In this document: piece after piece, positions 35,254 to 35,406 of the stretch
Layout of the letters: every line of letters starts with the position of its first letter
How positions within the stretch are numbered: the first letter of the stretch is position 1
The notes under the pieces: model-generated
The model's database searches: none
Told to the model about the DNA's origin: nothing
The model's input: only the letters and a program-made list of their open reading frames with translations
Program-made: the position numbers and the translations under genes
Origin: Flavobacteriaceae bacterium
Lineage (GTDB): Bacteria > Bacteroidota > Bacteroidia > Flavobacteriales > Flavobacteriaceae
DNA: 35,406 nucleotides
Assembly (NCBI GenBank): GCA_013373105.1
Contig: JABXIJ010000058.1
Span: forward strand, 1 to 35,406
Reading direction: 5' to 3'

Positions 35254-35303
35254 TTTAATTGTTTTTAAAAATTTTATTTATTTTAGTTTATTAGTGCGCG
35301 TAT

Positions 35304-35406
35304 TTATTTTTCTGATAAAGTAGATAATATTCCCGATAACTTATTACCTCCAGATTGTAATGCTGAAACAACATTCTTAGCTGGCGATTGTAGTAATGTA
35401 ATAATA
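35304..35406 (-). CDS. rplJ: 50S ribosomal protein L10, C-terminal end (cut by window edge)
   Basis: The - strand frame is open to the window edge and ends at TAA (35304-35306). The last 33 residues include IITLLQSPAKNVVSALQSGG, the C-terminal helix of L10, which carries the L7/L12 dimers. The remainder of the gene lies beyond the window. Identity is supported by both sequence and position before rplL. Confidence 0.88.
   Translation of the reverse strand, partial: IITLLQSPAKNVVSALQSGGNKLSGILSTLSEK

Noticed and set aside
1..35406. CRISPR array
   Set aside because: No regularly spaced direct repeats of 25-40 bases were found; the heptamer arrays and the 13-14 bp repeats do not have spacers of even length.

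Overview
The window is about 35 kb of AT-rich bacterial chromosome. It looks like a member of the Bacteroidota, most probably family Flavobacteriaceae. The support is the TAnnTTTG promoter boxes, the scarcity of Shine-Dalgarno sites, the rplJ-rplL-rpoB-rpoC order with a 1269-residue RpoB and a 1424-residue RpoC, a DUF3467 protein just downstream of rpoC, an RluF-type pseudouridine synthase with a basic tail, and a Thermus-type isocitrate dehydrogenase. Genus cannot be decided by eye.

Left part (1-5.2 kb, + strand): the 3' end of a probable polysaccharide deacetylase, an integron-attC-like hairpin repeat overlapping its stop codon, and a frameshifted DUF6090-like pseudogene with no start. A compact fructan/sucrose operon follows: secreted GH32 fructosidase, MFS sugar porter, and fructokinase-like PfkB kinase. 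It closes with a 12-bp-stem hairpin shared with the convergent gene.

Middle-left (5.2-14.9 kb, mostly - strand): a 2OG-Fe(II) oxygenase, histidine ammonia-lyase (hutH), a TlpA-like thioredoxin lipoprotein (+), a two-helix membrane protein, accA, and an operon tgt - LptF/LptG permease - EamA transporter. Tgt lacks the three zinc cysteines of the family and appears to be read from a leaderless or near-leaderless mRNA. rluF and an AlkB-type dioxygenase form the next - strand pair.

Island (14,908-20,907): 6.0 kb inserted at the 3' end of tRNA-Ser(UGA). An 11-bp copy of the tRNA 3' end lies at the far border, directly against a strong terminator that looks like the original tRNA-Ser terminator, now stranded. 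All intact genes lie on the - strand and almost none are recognisable: an unknown protein, a PD-(D/E)XK nuclease-like protein, then four overlapping or closely packed genes (small cytosolic protein, bPH2-like membrane protein, membrane-anchored HExxH peptidase, secreted protein), and a basic-linker protein. At the edges are a probable hsdM start fragment, a broken small ORF and three copies of a 13-14 bp repeat. No integrase remains. This is the best candidate for an undescribed system, plausibly defence-related.

Right part (20.9-35.4 kb): tRNA-Ser, aroC, an HGSNAT-like membrane acyltransferase followed by a lipoprotein alpha/beta hydrolase (+), then on the - strand NADP-isocitrate dehydrogenase, the DUF3467 gene, rpoC, rpoB, rplL and the end of rplJ. 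The rpoB-rpoC gap holds two four-unit heptamer arrays, and the rplL-rpoB gap holds two hairpins.
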